Positions 1 through 6,836 of a stretch of 15,490 nt of DNA are shown here, piece by piece; position 1 is the stretch's first letter, and each line of letters begins with the position of its first letter. Source of the DNA: CAIRYW01 sp041665985 (GTDB lineage: Bacteria > Patescibacteriota > Minisyncoccia > Phycocordibacterales > CAIRYW01). The stretch spans positions 1 to 15,490 of the forward strand of contig JBAYHV010000020.1 of assembly GCA_041665985.1 (NCBI GenBank), read 5' to 3'. The notes under the pieces were generated by a model. It searched no databases and was not told the DNA's origin. It saw only the letters and a program-made list of their open reading frames with translations. The position numbers and the translations under genes are program-made.

Positions 1-1293
1 TCTTGTTCTGCGAGCGGTGATTGGTCTGGTAGCAAGGGAACAAGCGGAATTGAGACTGTCACACCATCTTCTGTTGGAACAAAAGTATATACAATTGATT
101 GTTCTGGAGTGGGAGGAAGTGCAAGTAGTACAGCGAGTGTTTCTGTTGCGTCATCTACTCCTACAGCTAATTTATCAATAATAAAAACAGATAGTCCTGA
201 CCCTGTTGTTCCTGGAGCAACTCTTACTTATGCTATTACTGTTACAAATAATGGACCTGATAATGCCACAAATGTAGTTGTATCAGATACTTTGCCAGTA
301 GCTCTTGTTTCTCCAATTATTGTTCCTTCTCAGGGTGCTTGTTTATCTTTTCCATGCAATCTTGGAACAATTGCAAATGGTAGTTCTGCTAATATAACAA
401 TTACATCATCAGTTAACGCAAGTACTACTGGCACGATAACAAACACAGCTTCAGTAACAAGTGATTTGCTTGATCTTATTCCTGCAAATAATTCAGCGAC
501 TCAAAACACTCTTGCATCATCAACTTCGACATCAACTCCTGTTGTAACCCAATCAGGAGGAGTAGGGGGTTGGAATATGCCAACTGTATTAAATTTTTCG
601 GGAAGAGCTTTTCCTCAAGGTAAGATTTCTGTTATTGATAAAGATGCATTTTCTCAATCAGTGATAAGTCAAAATTCATTTTCAGATTCTAACGGTTCAT
701 TTACGGTATCGTTTATTAGTCCGGCACAAGGTGCGCATAGTTATGGTTTGCTTATTAAAGATAAGGAAGGAAGATCTTCGCAAACAAAGTTTTTTAGTTT
801 AGGTTTGACTCCTGGACAAGTAATAGCAAAAGATATTATAACTTCTCCAACTATTGGTCTTAGAAGCGGTTTGGTAACAGTTGGACAAGATGTTGTTATC
901 TCTGGTTATGCTATACCAAGTGCTAAAGTTGATATTGATATAGATGGAGTAATACAAAAACAAGTTGTGGCTGGAGTTGATGGTCTTTATGTAGTAAACC
1001 TAAATACGAAATCTCTAAGTCTTTCATCTCATAATGTGCGAGTAAGACAAACAGATCCGATCTTCAAAAAAACAAGTGATTACTCCTTGACTCAGGCCTT
1101 TGTAGTATCTCAAACCCTAGAACCTGCGGCTGACTTCAACAAAGATGGAAAAGTTGATGTAAAAGATTGGAGTATGTTCCTTGCTCGTTGGAATTCATTA
1201 GATGCAAGCCAGAAAAAAGCACTTGATCTAAATAGTGACGGAAAAGTTGATATTTCTGATTTCGGTATATTTATTCGTGCAGTTAGAAAATAA
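1..1293 (+). CDS. Exported multidomain surface protein with DUF11 and C-terminal dockerin (5'-truncated)
   Basis: The frame is open from base 1 with no stop upstream, so the gene begins before the window; the GTG at 109 is only an internal valine. About 430 residues are visible. Residues 1-50 look like the end of an Ig-like domain, with two cysteines (residues 2 and 36). Residues about 57-170 match DUF11 (NNGPDNATNVVVSDTLP type), an adhesin-like beta-sandwich repeat. Two further Ig-like modules follow (about 195-365). The C-terminus carries two calcium-loop repeats, DFNKDGKVDVKDW (from 378) and DLNSDGKVDISDF (from 409), the hallmark of a type I dockerin. Dockerins bind cohesins, and a cohesin protein is encoded two genes downstream, so surface attachment through that partner is inferred. 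The signal peptide would lie in the missing N-terminus. Domain calls are firm; the ligand or substrate is unknown. Confidence 0.88.
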   Translation, partial: SCSASGDWSGSKGTSGIETVTPSSVGTKVYTIDCSGVGGSASSTASVSVASSTPTANLSIIKTDSPDPVVPGATLTYAITVTNNGPDNATNVVVSDTLPVALVSPIIVPSQGACLSFPCNLGTIANGSSANITITSSVNASTTGTITNTASVTSDLLDLIPANNSATQNTLASSTSTSTPVVTQSGGVGGWNMPTVLNFSGRAFPQGKISVIDKDAFSQSVISQNSFSDSNGSFTVSFISPAQGAHSYGLLIKDKEGRSSQTKFFSLGLTPGQVIAKDIITSPTIGLRSGLVTVGQDVVISGYAIPSAKVDIDIDGVIQKQVVAGVDGLYVVNLNTKSLSLSSHNVRVRQTDPIFKKTSDYSLTQAFVVSQTLEPAADFNKDGKVDVKDWSMFLARWNSLDASQKKALDLNSDGKVDISDFGIFIRAVRK

Positions 1294-1300
1294 TTCAATA

Positions 1301-1309
1301 TGATATAAT
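1301..1309 (+). promoter_or_regulatory. Extended -10 promoter (TGATATAAT) of the response regulator
   Basis: TGATATAAT is a perfect extended -10 (TGnTATAAT), which does not require a -35 box. Transcription would start about 7 bases past the hexamer, at 1316-1317, exactly on the second ATG of the regulator. No Shine-Dalgarno is present, so a leaderless mRNA is predicted. Confidence 0.6.
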
Positions 1310-1316
1310 TATGACA

Positions 1317-1715
1317 ATGGAAAATAAAAAAAATACAATTCTCGTAGTTGAAGATGAAGCAGTTCTTAGGCAAACACTTTCAGATAATTTAATTGCAGAA
1401 GGCTTCAATGTCTTGCAAGCAGAAGATGGAGTTGATGGATTACTTAAAGCAATTTCCGATCATCCTGATCTTATTTTGCTTGATATCATGATGCCAAGAA
1501 TGGATGGATTAACAATGATGCAAAAATTACGAGAGCAAGATGCTTACGGAAAAAAAGTTCCGATCATCCTTCTTACGGTGTTGAGTCCTGATGAAGAAAA
1601 AGTTGTGAAGCATGTTGCTGAAGATGAGCCTGCTTATTATTTGGTTAAAACAAACTGGAAGATAGGAGATGTTATAGAAAAAATAAAAGAACGTTTAGGT
1701 AGGATTGAAACTTAA
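1317..1715 (+). CDS. Stand-alone response regulator receiver protein (CheY-like)
   Basis: A 132-residue single receiver (REC) domain with no output domain. The canonical residues are visible: acidic pair E12-D13 (VVEDE), phospho-acceptor D56 (LILLDIMMPRMDG), switch threonine T87 (IILLT) and K111 (YYLVKTN). It would be phosphorylated on D56 by a histidine kinase and act by binding a partner protein. No kinase is encoded in the window. An ATG at 1311 is also in frame, but the TATAAT at 1304-1309 would place transcription start at 1316-1317, so 1317 is preferred. The gene lies between the dockerin and cohesin protein genes on the same strand, which suggests, without proving, a role linked to the cell-surface system. 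Confidence 0.9.
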   Translation: MENKKNTILVVEDEAVLRQTLSDNLIAEGFNVLQAEDGVDGLLKAISDHPDLILLDIMMPRMDGLTMMQKLREQDAYGKKVPIILLTVLSPDEEKVVKHVAEDEPAYYLVKTNWKIGDVIEKIKERLGRIET

Positions 1716-1758
1716 TTTTATTCCATTAAATAAGAACATAGGGTTAATATCAATTTTT

Positions 1759-1764
1759 TATAAC
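1759..1764 (+). promoter_or_regulatory. Possible -10 box (TATAAC) of the cohesin gene
   Basis: TATAAC ends 5 bases before the ATG at 1770, so the predicted transcript starts essentially at the start codon. There is no Shine-Dalgarno in the 54-base gap after the regulator. Read-through from the regulator is also possible. Confidence 0.4.
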
Positions 1765-1769
1765 CAAAA

Positions 1770-3521
1770 ATGACAAAAAAATTTAAAACAATTAGTTCGA
1801 TTCTTTCAATAGTTAGTATTTTCGGTTTTATTTCTTTTGCACATGCGGCTACTTTTTCTTTGACACCTGTAACTTCAGAGATAAAAATTGGAGATAAAAT
1901 AACAGAAGAAATTAGGATTGATAGTGCGGGAACGAGTTTTAATGCTGCCCAAGCAACAATTAAGTTTCCTAACGATGTATTAAATGTGACAGCAATAAAC
2001 AAAGAAGGATCATCTTTTAGTTTTTGGCTCGAAGAACCAACATTTTCAAATACTAATGGAACTATATCTTTTACTGGAGGTACTCCGTATGGAGTTTCTG
2101 GAGGTGCCGTTCAGGTTTTAAAGATAGAGTTTCAAGCAAAAAGTAGCGGTAATGGAACACTTTCAGTTACAAATGCTGCTATTACAGCTTCAGATGGAAG
2201 CGGAACAAATATTTTATCAAAGACAAACGATGCTGTTGTAGTTGTAGTTCCAGAGGGAGTTGTTCCAAAAATTCCAGAAACACAATTTTTATCTCAACCA
2301 ACTCAAATTGTTCGTATTCCAGTAGTGGTTGAATCTCTGCCAACAAAACCAATTTTAAAGATACCTCTTTATCCAGATTCTGGATGGTACAATCTTGCGA
2401 GTCTTTTTACCGCAAACTGGAATTTACCAGCCGATGTTTCAGGTATAAGTACTTTGCTTAATAAATCTCCAAGTTCTGTTCCTTCTGGAATTACCGAGGG
2501 AGTTTTTGATAGTAAAACTTTTGCAGAGTTGCAAGACGGCACCTGGTATCTTCACGTTCGTTTTCAAAATAATATTGGCTGGGGACCAACAGCAAATTAT
2601 AAAATTAACGTTGATACAACACCTCCTCATGGATTTGATATAAGTGTTCTTGAAGGGGATCAATCAAGTAATCCAACCCCAACTCTTAAGTTTAAAACTT
2701 CCGATTCTCTTTCTGGTATCAAAGAATATCAAGTACGCATCAATAACGAAGACCCTATTATAGTTCCAGGTGCCAATTTTAAAGGCATTTTCAAACTGCC
2801 AATACAAGCACCGGGAAAAAAGAAGATCCTTGTTAAAGCTGTTGATTTTGCTGAAAATGGAATTGAAGCAAACGTGAATCTAGAAATTCTTCCTATTATT
2901 TCTCCTGCAATTACATTTGTCCCAAGTTTAGTTTATTTTGAAGATGAACAAGGTGTAGTTGTAAAAGGTACCGCGCTACCTGATCTAAATGTTTTGCTTA
3001 AAATTCAAAAAATAGTAACAGGTGGGGGAGGAGGGATCGTTGCAAGTAGTACTGTAATTGCCGACAGTAAAGGTAATTGGGAGATCACTTTCGGTAATCA
3101 ACCACTTAGAAACGGAAAATATGTTGTATTAGCTCAGAGTCAGGATTCAAGAGGAGCTCTAAGTCTTGAGGTTAGTTCTACTGAAATTAATGTTATTTCA
3201 AGACCGATAATTCAGATCGGATCATTAAAGCTTGGTTCGACTGGGGCAATTATATTATTGCTTCTGATAGTAACAGGAGGGTTTGGGGGCGGGGTATGGT
3301 TTTATAGAAACAAACAAAAGAAATTAAATTTGAGAGTGAGATTCAATGAAACAGAAATTGCAAAAATATTTGGACTTATCCAAGAGGATGTTAAGAGAGT
3401 TTCTAGAGCATTAGAAACTTCTACGACAGGAGATGACGAATATTCGATAAAAAAACTCCAAGAAAATATTCTAAAAATGGAAGAATATATTAAAAAGGGA
3501 ATTAGAAAAATAAATAAATAG
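1770..3521 (+). CDS. Membrane-anchored cohesin-domain surface protein with Ig-like modules and cytoplasmic helical tail
   Basis: 583 residues. The N-terminus is a clear signal peptide (KK, hydrophobic core, AHA|A cleavage near residue 26). Residues about 27-160 fit a cohesin domain: an export-type beta sandwich beginning TFSLTPVTSEIKIGDKI, with FNAAQATIKFPNDVLNV and a GGAVQVLKIEF strand. A linker follows, then Ig-like/fibronectin-like modules (about 200-375 and 385-475). A single hydrophobic span near 490-512 (GAIILLLLIVTGGFGGGVW) is followed by basic residues and a charged, helix-rich tail of about 70 residues predicted to be cytoplasmic. Cohesins bind dockerins; the exported protein encoded upstream ends in one. 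The inference is that this protein holds dockerin-bearing proteins at the cell surface. The unusually long inner tail could signal or self-associate. The DoxX gene follows after 10 bases, suggesting co-transcription. Confidence 0.85.
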   Translation: MTKKFKTISSILSIVSIFGFISFAHAATFSLTPVTSEIKIGDKITEEIRIDSAGTSFNAAQATIKFPNDVLNVTAINKEGSSFSFWLEEPTFSNTNGTISFTGGTPYGVSGGAVQVLKIEFQAKSSGNGTLSVTNAAITASDGSGTNILSKTNDAVVVVVPEGVVPKIPETQFLSQPTQIVRIPVVVESLPTKPILKIPLYPDSGWYNLASLFTANWNLPADVSGISTLLNKSPSSVPSGITEGVFDSKTFAELQDGTWYLHVRFQNNIGWGPTANYKINVDTTPPHGFDISVLEGDQSSNPTPTLKFKTSDSLSGIKEYQVRINNEDPIIVPGANFKGIFKLPIQAPGKKKILVKAVDFAENGIEANVNLEILPIISPAITFVPSLVYFEDEQGVVVKGTALPDLNVLLKIQKIVTGGGGGIVASSTVIADSKGNWEITFGNQPLRNGKYVVLAQSQDSRGALSLEVSSTEINVISRPIIQIGSLKLGSTGAIILLLLIVTGGFGGGVWFYRNKQKKLNLRVRFNETEIAKIFGLIQEDVKRVSRALETSTTGDDEYSIKKLQENILKMEEYIKKGIRKINK

Positions 3522-3531
3522 AAAAATTATT

Positions 3532-4077
3532 ATGAAACACTACGTAGTTGAAGAATCAGCAATTTCTCATTTCTTTTTTAACAACACTAAAGTTTCCTTG
3601 TTTTGGCTTATTGTTCGGCTGTATGTAGGTTATGAATGGGCTGTGGCTGGCTGGGATAAAGTAACTTCAAGTGCTTGGGTTGGAACTAGCGCAGGCAGTG
3701 CTATCTCAGGTTTTCTTACTAATGCTTTGACAAAAACAGCGGGAACTCATCCTGATGTTCAGGGTTGGTACGCAGTTTTTTTGCAAAATGTTGTTATCGG
3801 ACATCCAGCTTTATGGTCAAATTTAGTCGCTTGGGGAGAACTTGCTGTAGGTATTGCTCTCATTGTCGGAGCTTTTACTGGTGTCGCAGCATTCTTTGGT
3901 CTGTTTATGAATTTAAATTATTTACTTGCAGGGACTGTCAGTACCAATCCAATACTCTTTACTCTTTCAATTGGATTAATTCTTGCTTGGAAAGTTGCAG
4001 GTTATATCGGAATGGATAGATTTATTTTGCCAAAACTTGGTGTTTCTTTGGGTAAAGAAATTAGGAGAAAGATATAA
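3532..4077 (+). CDS. DoxX-family integral membrane protein
   Basis: 181 residues with about four hydrophobic helices: near 22-40 (FWLIVRLYVGYEWAVAGW), 83-115, 118-135 and 138-158. The RLYVGYEWAVAGWDKV segment and the overall layout match the DoxX/DoxD family, members of which include a subunit of archaeal thiosulfate:quinone oxidoreductase and oxidative-stress-related membrane proteins. The substrate here cannot be told from sequence. No DoxA-like partner or other sulfur gene is visible. The start is the ATG 10 bases after the cohesin gene, without a clear Shine-Dalgarno. A strong terminator follows at 4128-4156, ending this transcription unit. Confidence 0.85.
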   Translation: MKHYVVEESAISHFFFNNTKVSLFWLIVRLYVGYEWAVAGWDKVTSSAWVGTSAGSAISGFLTNALTKTAGTHPDVQGWYAVFLQNVVIGHPALWSNLVAWGELAVGIALIVGAFTGVAAFFGLFMNLNYLLAGTVSTNPILFTLSIGLILAWKVAGYIGMDRFILPKLGVSLGKEIRRKI

Positions 4078-4127
4078 TGATTTTGGCTAAAGGCTTAAGT
4101 TAATATATAATAAATAAAAAAGTTTTG

Positions 4128-4156
4128 AAAAAATATCGCATTAGGCGATATTTTTT
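4128..4156 (+). terminator. Rho-independent terminator after the DoxX gene
   Basis: A-rich arm plus TATCGC (4128-4139) pairs with GCGATA plus a T-run (4145-4156) across a 5-base loop, a 12-bp stem whose right arm ends in six T. It lies 50 bases after the DoxX stop. Confidence 0.85.
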
Positions 4157-4200
4157 GTAAAAAATTAAATTAAAATAAAATTTGAAATGAATCCCGTAGT

Positions 4201-4319
4201 AGAAAAAGGCAAATGCCAATTGATGGCATATTAGAATAAGCTAACCAAGTGTGAATAATTACAAAATAGTCGAAATAAGAAATAACTTAAAGAATTGGCA
4301 GTCATCATTTGCCTTTTCT
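4201..4319. repeat. Imperfect inverted repeat upstream of the EEP hydrolase
   Basis: The left arm AGAAAAAGGCAAATG (4201-4215) followed by CCAATT (4216-4221) is mirrored by AATTGG (4293-4298) and CATTTGCCTTTTCT (4306-4319), with one extra A on the left and a 7-base insert on the right. The left arm is also part of a small hairpin, ATGCCA/TGGCAT (4213-4218, 4224-4229). The right arm ends 10 bases before the ATG of the following gene. The rest of the 4157-4329 spacer shows nothing coding. Confidence 0.6.
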
Positions 4320-4329
4320 CACTAACCGG

Positions 4330-5064
4330 ATGAAATTAATTAGTCTAAATATAGAGTTGAACGAGCACAGGGAAAAAGTTCTATCTTTTTTGAAGAAAGA
4401 AGATCCAGATGTTGTTTGCCTGCAAGAACTTTTGGAAGAAGATCTTCAAAGATTTAAAAATGAATTGGGGATGGATGGGGTTTTTGAAGTGTGGAGATAT
4501 GTAAATGATTCACACCGCTTGGAGTGTAAAGGAAAAAGATTTGGTACAGCAATTTTTGCAAAAAATATTTTGAACTCTGGTCATTTTTTTTACATGGGTT
4601 CCAAGGAAAACATTTCAAGATCATTTGATGAATACTTGATGGATGAAAACCTTAAAGAAAATAATGTATTTATATGGATAGAAACAGAAAATAATAATGG
4701 CGAAAAATTTAAATTTATAACTACCCATTTACCGGTGACTGAACACGGTGAAGTGACAGAGTATCAACTTGAAGTAGTAGATTCACTCTTAGAAGAGCTT
4801 CAAAAGAGCGGGGAATTTATTTTATGCGGAGATACAAATGCTCCAAGGGGACGTGAATCTTTTGACCGAATATCGAGAAAATATAAGGATAATATTCCAA
4901 AAGAATATAAAACAAGTCTGGATCAAAATTTGCACAGAGTTAAAGGGCTTCAGTATATGGTTGATGGACTTTTTACAACACCTGGATATATTGCAGAAAA
5001 TGTAAAATTAGTTGACGGAGTAAGTGATCATATGGCAATTGTTGCTAACATGTCCGCACACTAA
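4330..5064 (+). CDS. Endonuclease/exonuclease/phosphatase (EEP) family hydrolase
   Basis: 244 residues. The EEP (DNase I / exonuclease III-like) fold motifs occur in order: LISLNIE with N7, VVCLQEL with metal-binding E33, FITTHLP with H133, LCGDTNAP with D168 and N170, and the C-terminal VSDHMAIVA with D233-H234. These are the catalytic and Mg2+-binding residues of phosphodiester or phosphomonoester hydrolases. The substrate (nucleic acid, phospholipid or sugar phosphate) cannot be assigned. No signal peptide is seen, so it is probably cytoplasmic. The ATG at 4330 is preferred over the upstream TTG at 4309 because the family fold begins at KLISLN. The final codons (MSAH-stop) lie inside a 13-bp inverted repeat, so the extreme C-terminus seems to have been supplied by that repeat. 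Confidence 0.85.
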   Translation: MKLISLNIELNEHREKVLSFLKKEDPDVVCLQELLEEDLQRFKNELGMDGVFEVWRYVNDSHRLECKGKRFGTAIFAKNILNSGHFFYMGSKENISRSFDEYLMDENLKENNVFIWIETENNNGEKFKFITTHLPVTEHGEVTEYQLEVVDSLLEELQKSGEFILCGDTNAPRGRESFDRISRKYKDNIPKEYKTSLDQNLHRVKGLQYMVDGLFTTPGYIAENVKLVDGVSDHMAIVANMSAH

Positions 5065-5102
5065 CTCTGGTCTCGCTCTAGTTTTGCTATAGTGTGCGGA
5101 CA
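5051..5102. repeat. 13-bp perfect inverted repeat overlapping the EEP stop codon
   Basis: TGTCCGCACACTA (5051-5063) and TAGTGTGCGGACA (5090-5102) are exact reverse complements around a 26-base loop. The left arm encodes the last residues of the EEP protein and part of its stop. A run of seven C (5103-5109) follows directly, then ACTAAT...ATTAGT, a weaker inverted pair. It may act as a terminator or be a dispersed repeat unit. Nothing coding is seen in 5065-5278. Confidence 0.7.
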
Positions 5103-5278
5103 CCCCCCCTACACTAATTTTGGTTTTGTTTTGCGAGATTAGTATAAAAAATCTTGTTAAAGCAAAATAAATAGAGTTTTCAAATTTTGAAAGTAAAAAT
5201 AATAGCAAAACAGAAGTAAACCAAAATAAGTGCTTGGGCATGCTTTCTATTCTCTCCAAAATGAAGTAATGTAATGCA

Positions 5279-6778
5279 ATGGCAAAAGATGAAGTTGTAT
5301 TAAGGTTTGAAAAACTCAGTTTTGAATACGGTCACACCAAGCCAATTTTGGATGAAGTTGATTGTTCAATAAGACGAGGAACAAAGACCACTATCATGGG
5401 ACAGAACGGTGCTGGAAAAAGTACTATTTTCGGGCTTATTACTGGTGGACTAAAACCAGAATCAGGCAGAGTGATAATTTCAAATGGTATAACTATTGCT
5501 ATTTCTCGACAGGTTATTCCTCATAATGAATTAGACCTAACCGTTCGAGATTTTTTTCTCAAAGCTTTTGAAGATTCAGCTATTGCAGGACTTCGAAAAG
5601 ATACAGGGAAGATGTACGATATTGATCCTAGAATTGATAAGGTTCTTGAAGTTGTAAATCTTAAAGGGCATATAAAAATGCATGAGAGAATCGTCAGAAG
5701 TTTTTCAGGAGGACAGCAAGCTCGTCTTCTTTTAGCTTCTGCTCTTATTCAGGACCCTGATCTTTTGCTACTTGATGAACCTACAAATAATCTCGATAAA
5801 GCAGGAATAGAACATCTCACAAAATTTCTTAAAGAATATCAAAAAACAGTGATCGTTATTTCCCATGAAGCCGATTTTCTTAACTCCTTTTCAGATGGAG
5901 TTTTATATTTAGATATTTTTACAAAAAAGATCGAACAATATGTAGGAAACTATTTTGATGTAGCTGAACAGATTTCTGCAAGATTAGAAAAAGAAAACAG
6001 AAAAAATGCCCAACTTGCAAAAGAAATTCAAGAAAATAAGGACAAGGCAAACTTCTTTGCAATGAAAGGTGGTCAGATGAGAATGGTCGCAAAACGAATG
6101 CGCGAAAAAGCAGAGGAATTAGAAGAAGAAAAAGTTGATACAAGACGAGAAGATAAAACTATTCGTTCTTTTGTTATTCCTCACCAGCCAGACCTAATTG
6201 GAAATATTATTAGCCTGACTGGATTTAGCGTTATGAATCCAAAGACTCATAAGCTGGTTCACAGAGATGTAAACATATCATTGAAAAAAAATCAGCATTT
6301 ATTGCTTAAGGGTCCGAACGGGATCGGAAAAAGTACTCTTCTTGAATCAATCGCCAAAGGCACAGCAAAAGGAATTGATATTCCAAAAGATGTAAGAGTG
6401 GGTTATTACAGACAGGATTTTTCAACTCTGAATTTTGATGACACTGTTTATGATTGTCTGCTCCAAGTGATGGATAAACATGTTGAAGAAACTATGAGGG
6501 CTGTAGCTGCAGGATTTTTGATAACAGGAGATATGATCCGTACAAGAATTGGCAACCTTTCTGAGGGTCAAAAAGGACTCGTGGCTTTTGCTCGTCTCGT
6601 TCTAGAACGTCCAGGACTACTTATTTTAGATGAACCAACAAACCATATTAACTTTAGACATATTCCAGTTATTGCTGAAGCCCTGAACAAATACCAAGGT
6701 GCAATGATCCTAGTAAGTCACGTACCTGACTTTGTAGAAAAAATTAGGATAGACGAAGTCCTTGATCTAGAAAATTAA
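5279..6778 (+). CDS. ABC-F family ATPase (duplicated ABC domains, no membrane segment)
   Basis: 499 residues with two ABC ATPase domains and no hydrophobic helices, as in the ribosome-associated ABC-F family (Uup/EttA/YdiF/YbiT type). Domain 1 has Walker A GQNGAGKST (41-49), signature FSGGQQ (142-147), Walker B LLLLDEP (162-168) and switch VISHEADF. A charged linker with coiled-coil character (about 230-300, KENRKNAQLAKEIQENKDK) is typical of the P-site tRNA interaction motif region. Domain 2 has Walker A GPNGIGKST (345-353), a divergent signature LSEGQ (427-431), Walker B LLILDEP (447-453) and LVSHVPDF. Family members act on the ribosome during translation or antibiotic protection; which one applies here is not decidable. 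The promoter and Shine-Dalgarno are unclear. The gene ends facing the convergent pseudouridine synthase gene. Confidence 0.92.
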   Translation: MAKDEVVLRFEKLSFEYGHTKPILDEVDCSIRRGTKTTIMGQNGAGKSTIFGLITGGLKPESGRVIISNGITIAISRQVIPHNELDLTVRDFFLKAFEDSAIAGLRKDTGKMYDIDPRIDKVLEVVNLKGHIKMHERIVRSFSGGQQARLLLASALIQDPDLLLLDEPTNNLDKAGIEHLTKFLKEYQKTVIVISHEADFLNSFSDGVLYLDIFTKKIEQYVGNYFDVAEQISARLEKENRKNAQLAKEIQENKDKANFFAMKGGQMRMVAKRMREKAEELEEEKVDTRREDKTIRSFVIPHQPDLIGNIISLTGFSVMNPKTHKLVHRDVNISLKKNQHLLLKGPNGIGKSTLLESIAKGTAKGIDIPKDVRVGYYRQDFSTLNFDDTVYDCLLQVMDKHVEETMRAVAAGFLITGDMIRTRIGNLSEGQKGLVAFARLVLERPGLLILDEPTNHINFRHIPVIAEALNKYQGAMILVSHVPDFVEKIRIDEVLDLEN

Positions 6779-6790
6779 CTAGATATTTCG

Positions 6791-6820
6791 TTGTCATTCC
6801 CGCTTTCGCGGGAATGACAA
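6791..6820. repeat. Dispersed palindrome of the GTCATTCCCGC family between convergent genes
   Basis: A 13-bp perfect stem (6791-6803 with 6808-6820) containing GTCATTCCCGC/GCGGGAATGAC around the 4-base loop TTTC. It sits between the stops of the ABC-F gene and the convergent rluF-like gene and could terminate both, although neither side has a T-run. Related units occur at 8408-8505, 8657-8670 and 15338-15364. Confidence 0.8.
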
Positions 6821-6836
6821 AACTATTGTTTCGTCA

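Noticed and set aside
109..1293. GTG at 109 as a start for the dockerin protein
   Set aside because: The frame is open back to base 1 and the upstream residues continue an Ig-like domain, so the gene is truncated by the window edge.
4309..4329. TTG at 4309 as the EEP start
   Set aside because: It lies inside the inverted-repeat arm and adds seven residues before the conserved KLISLN strand; the ATG at 4330 fits the family.
4157..4329. Integron attC-like site in the EEP upstream spacer
   Set aside because: There are no paired simple sites of the expected consensus and no integron integrase or cassette arrangement nearby.
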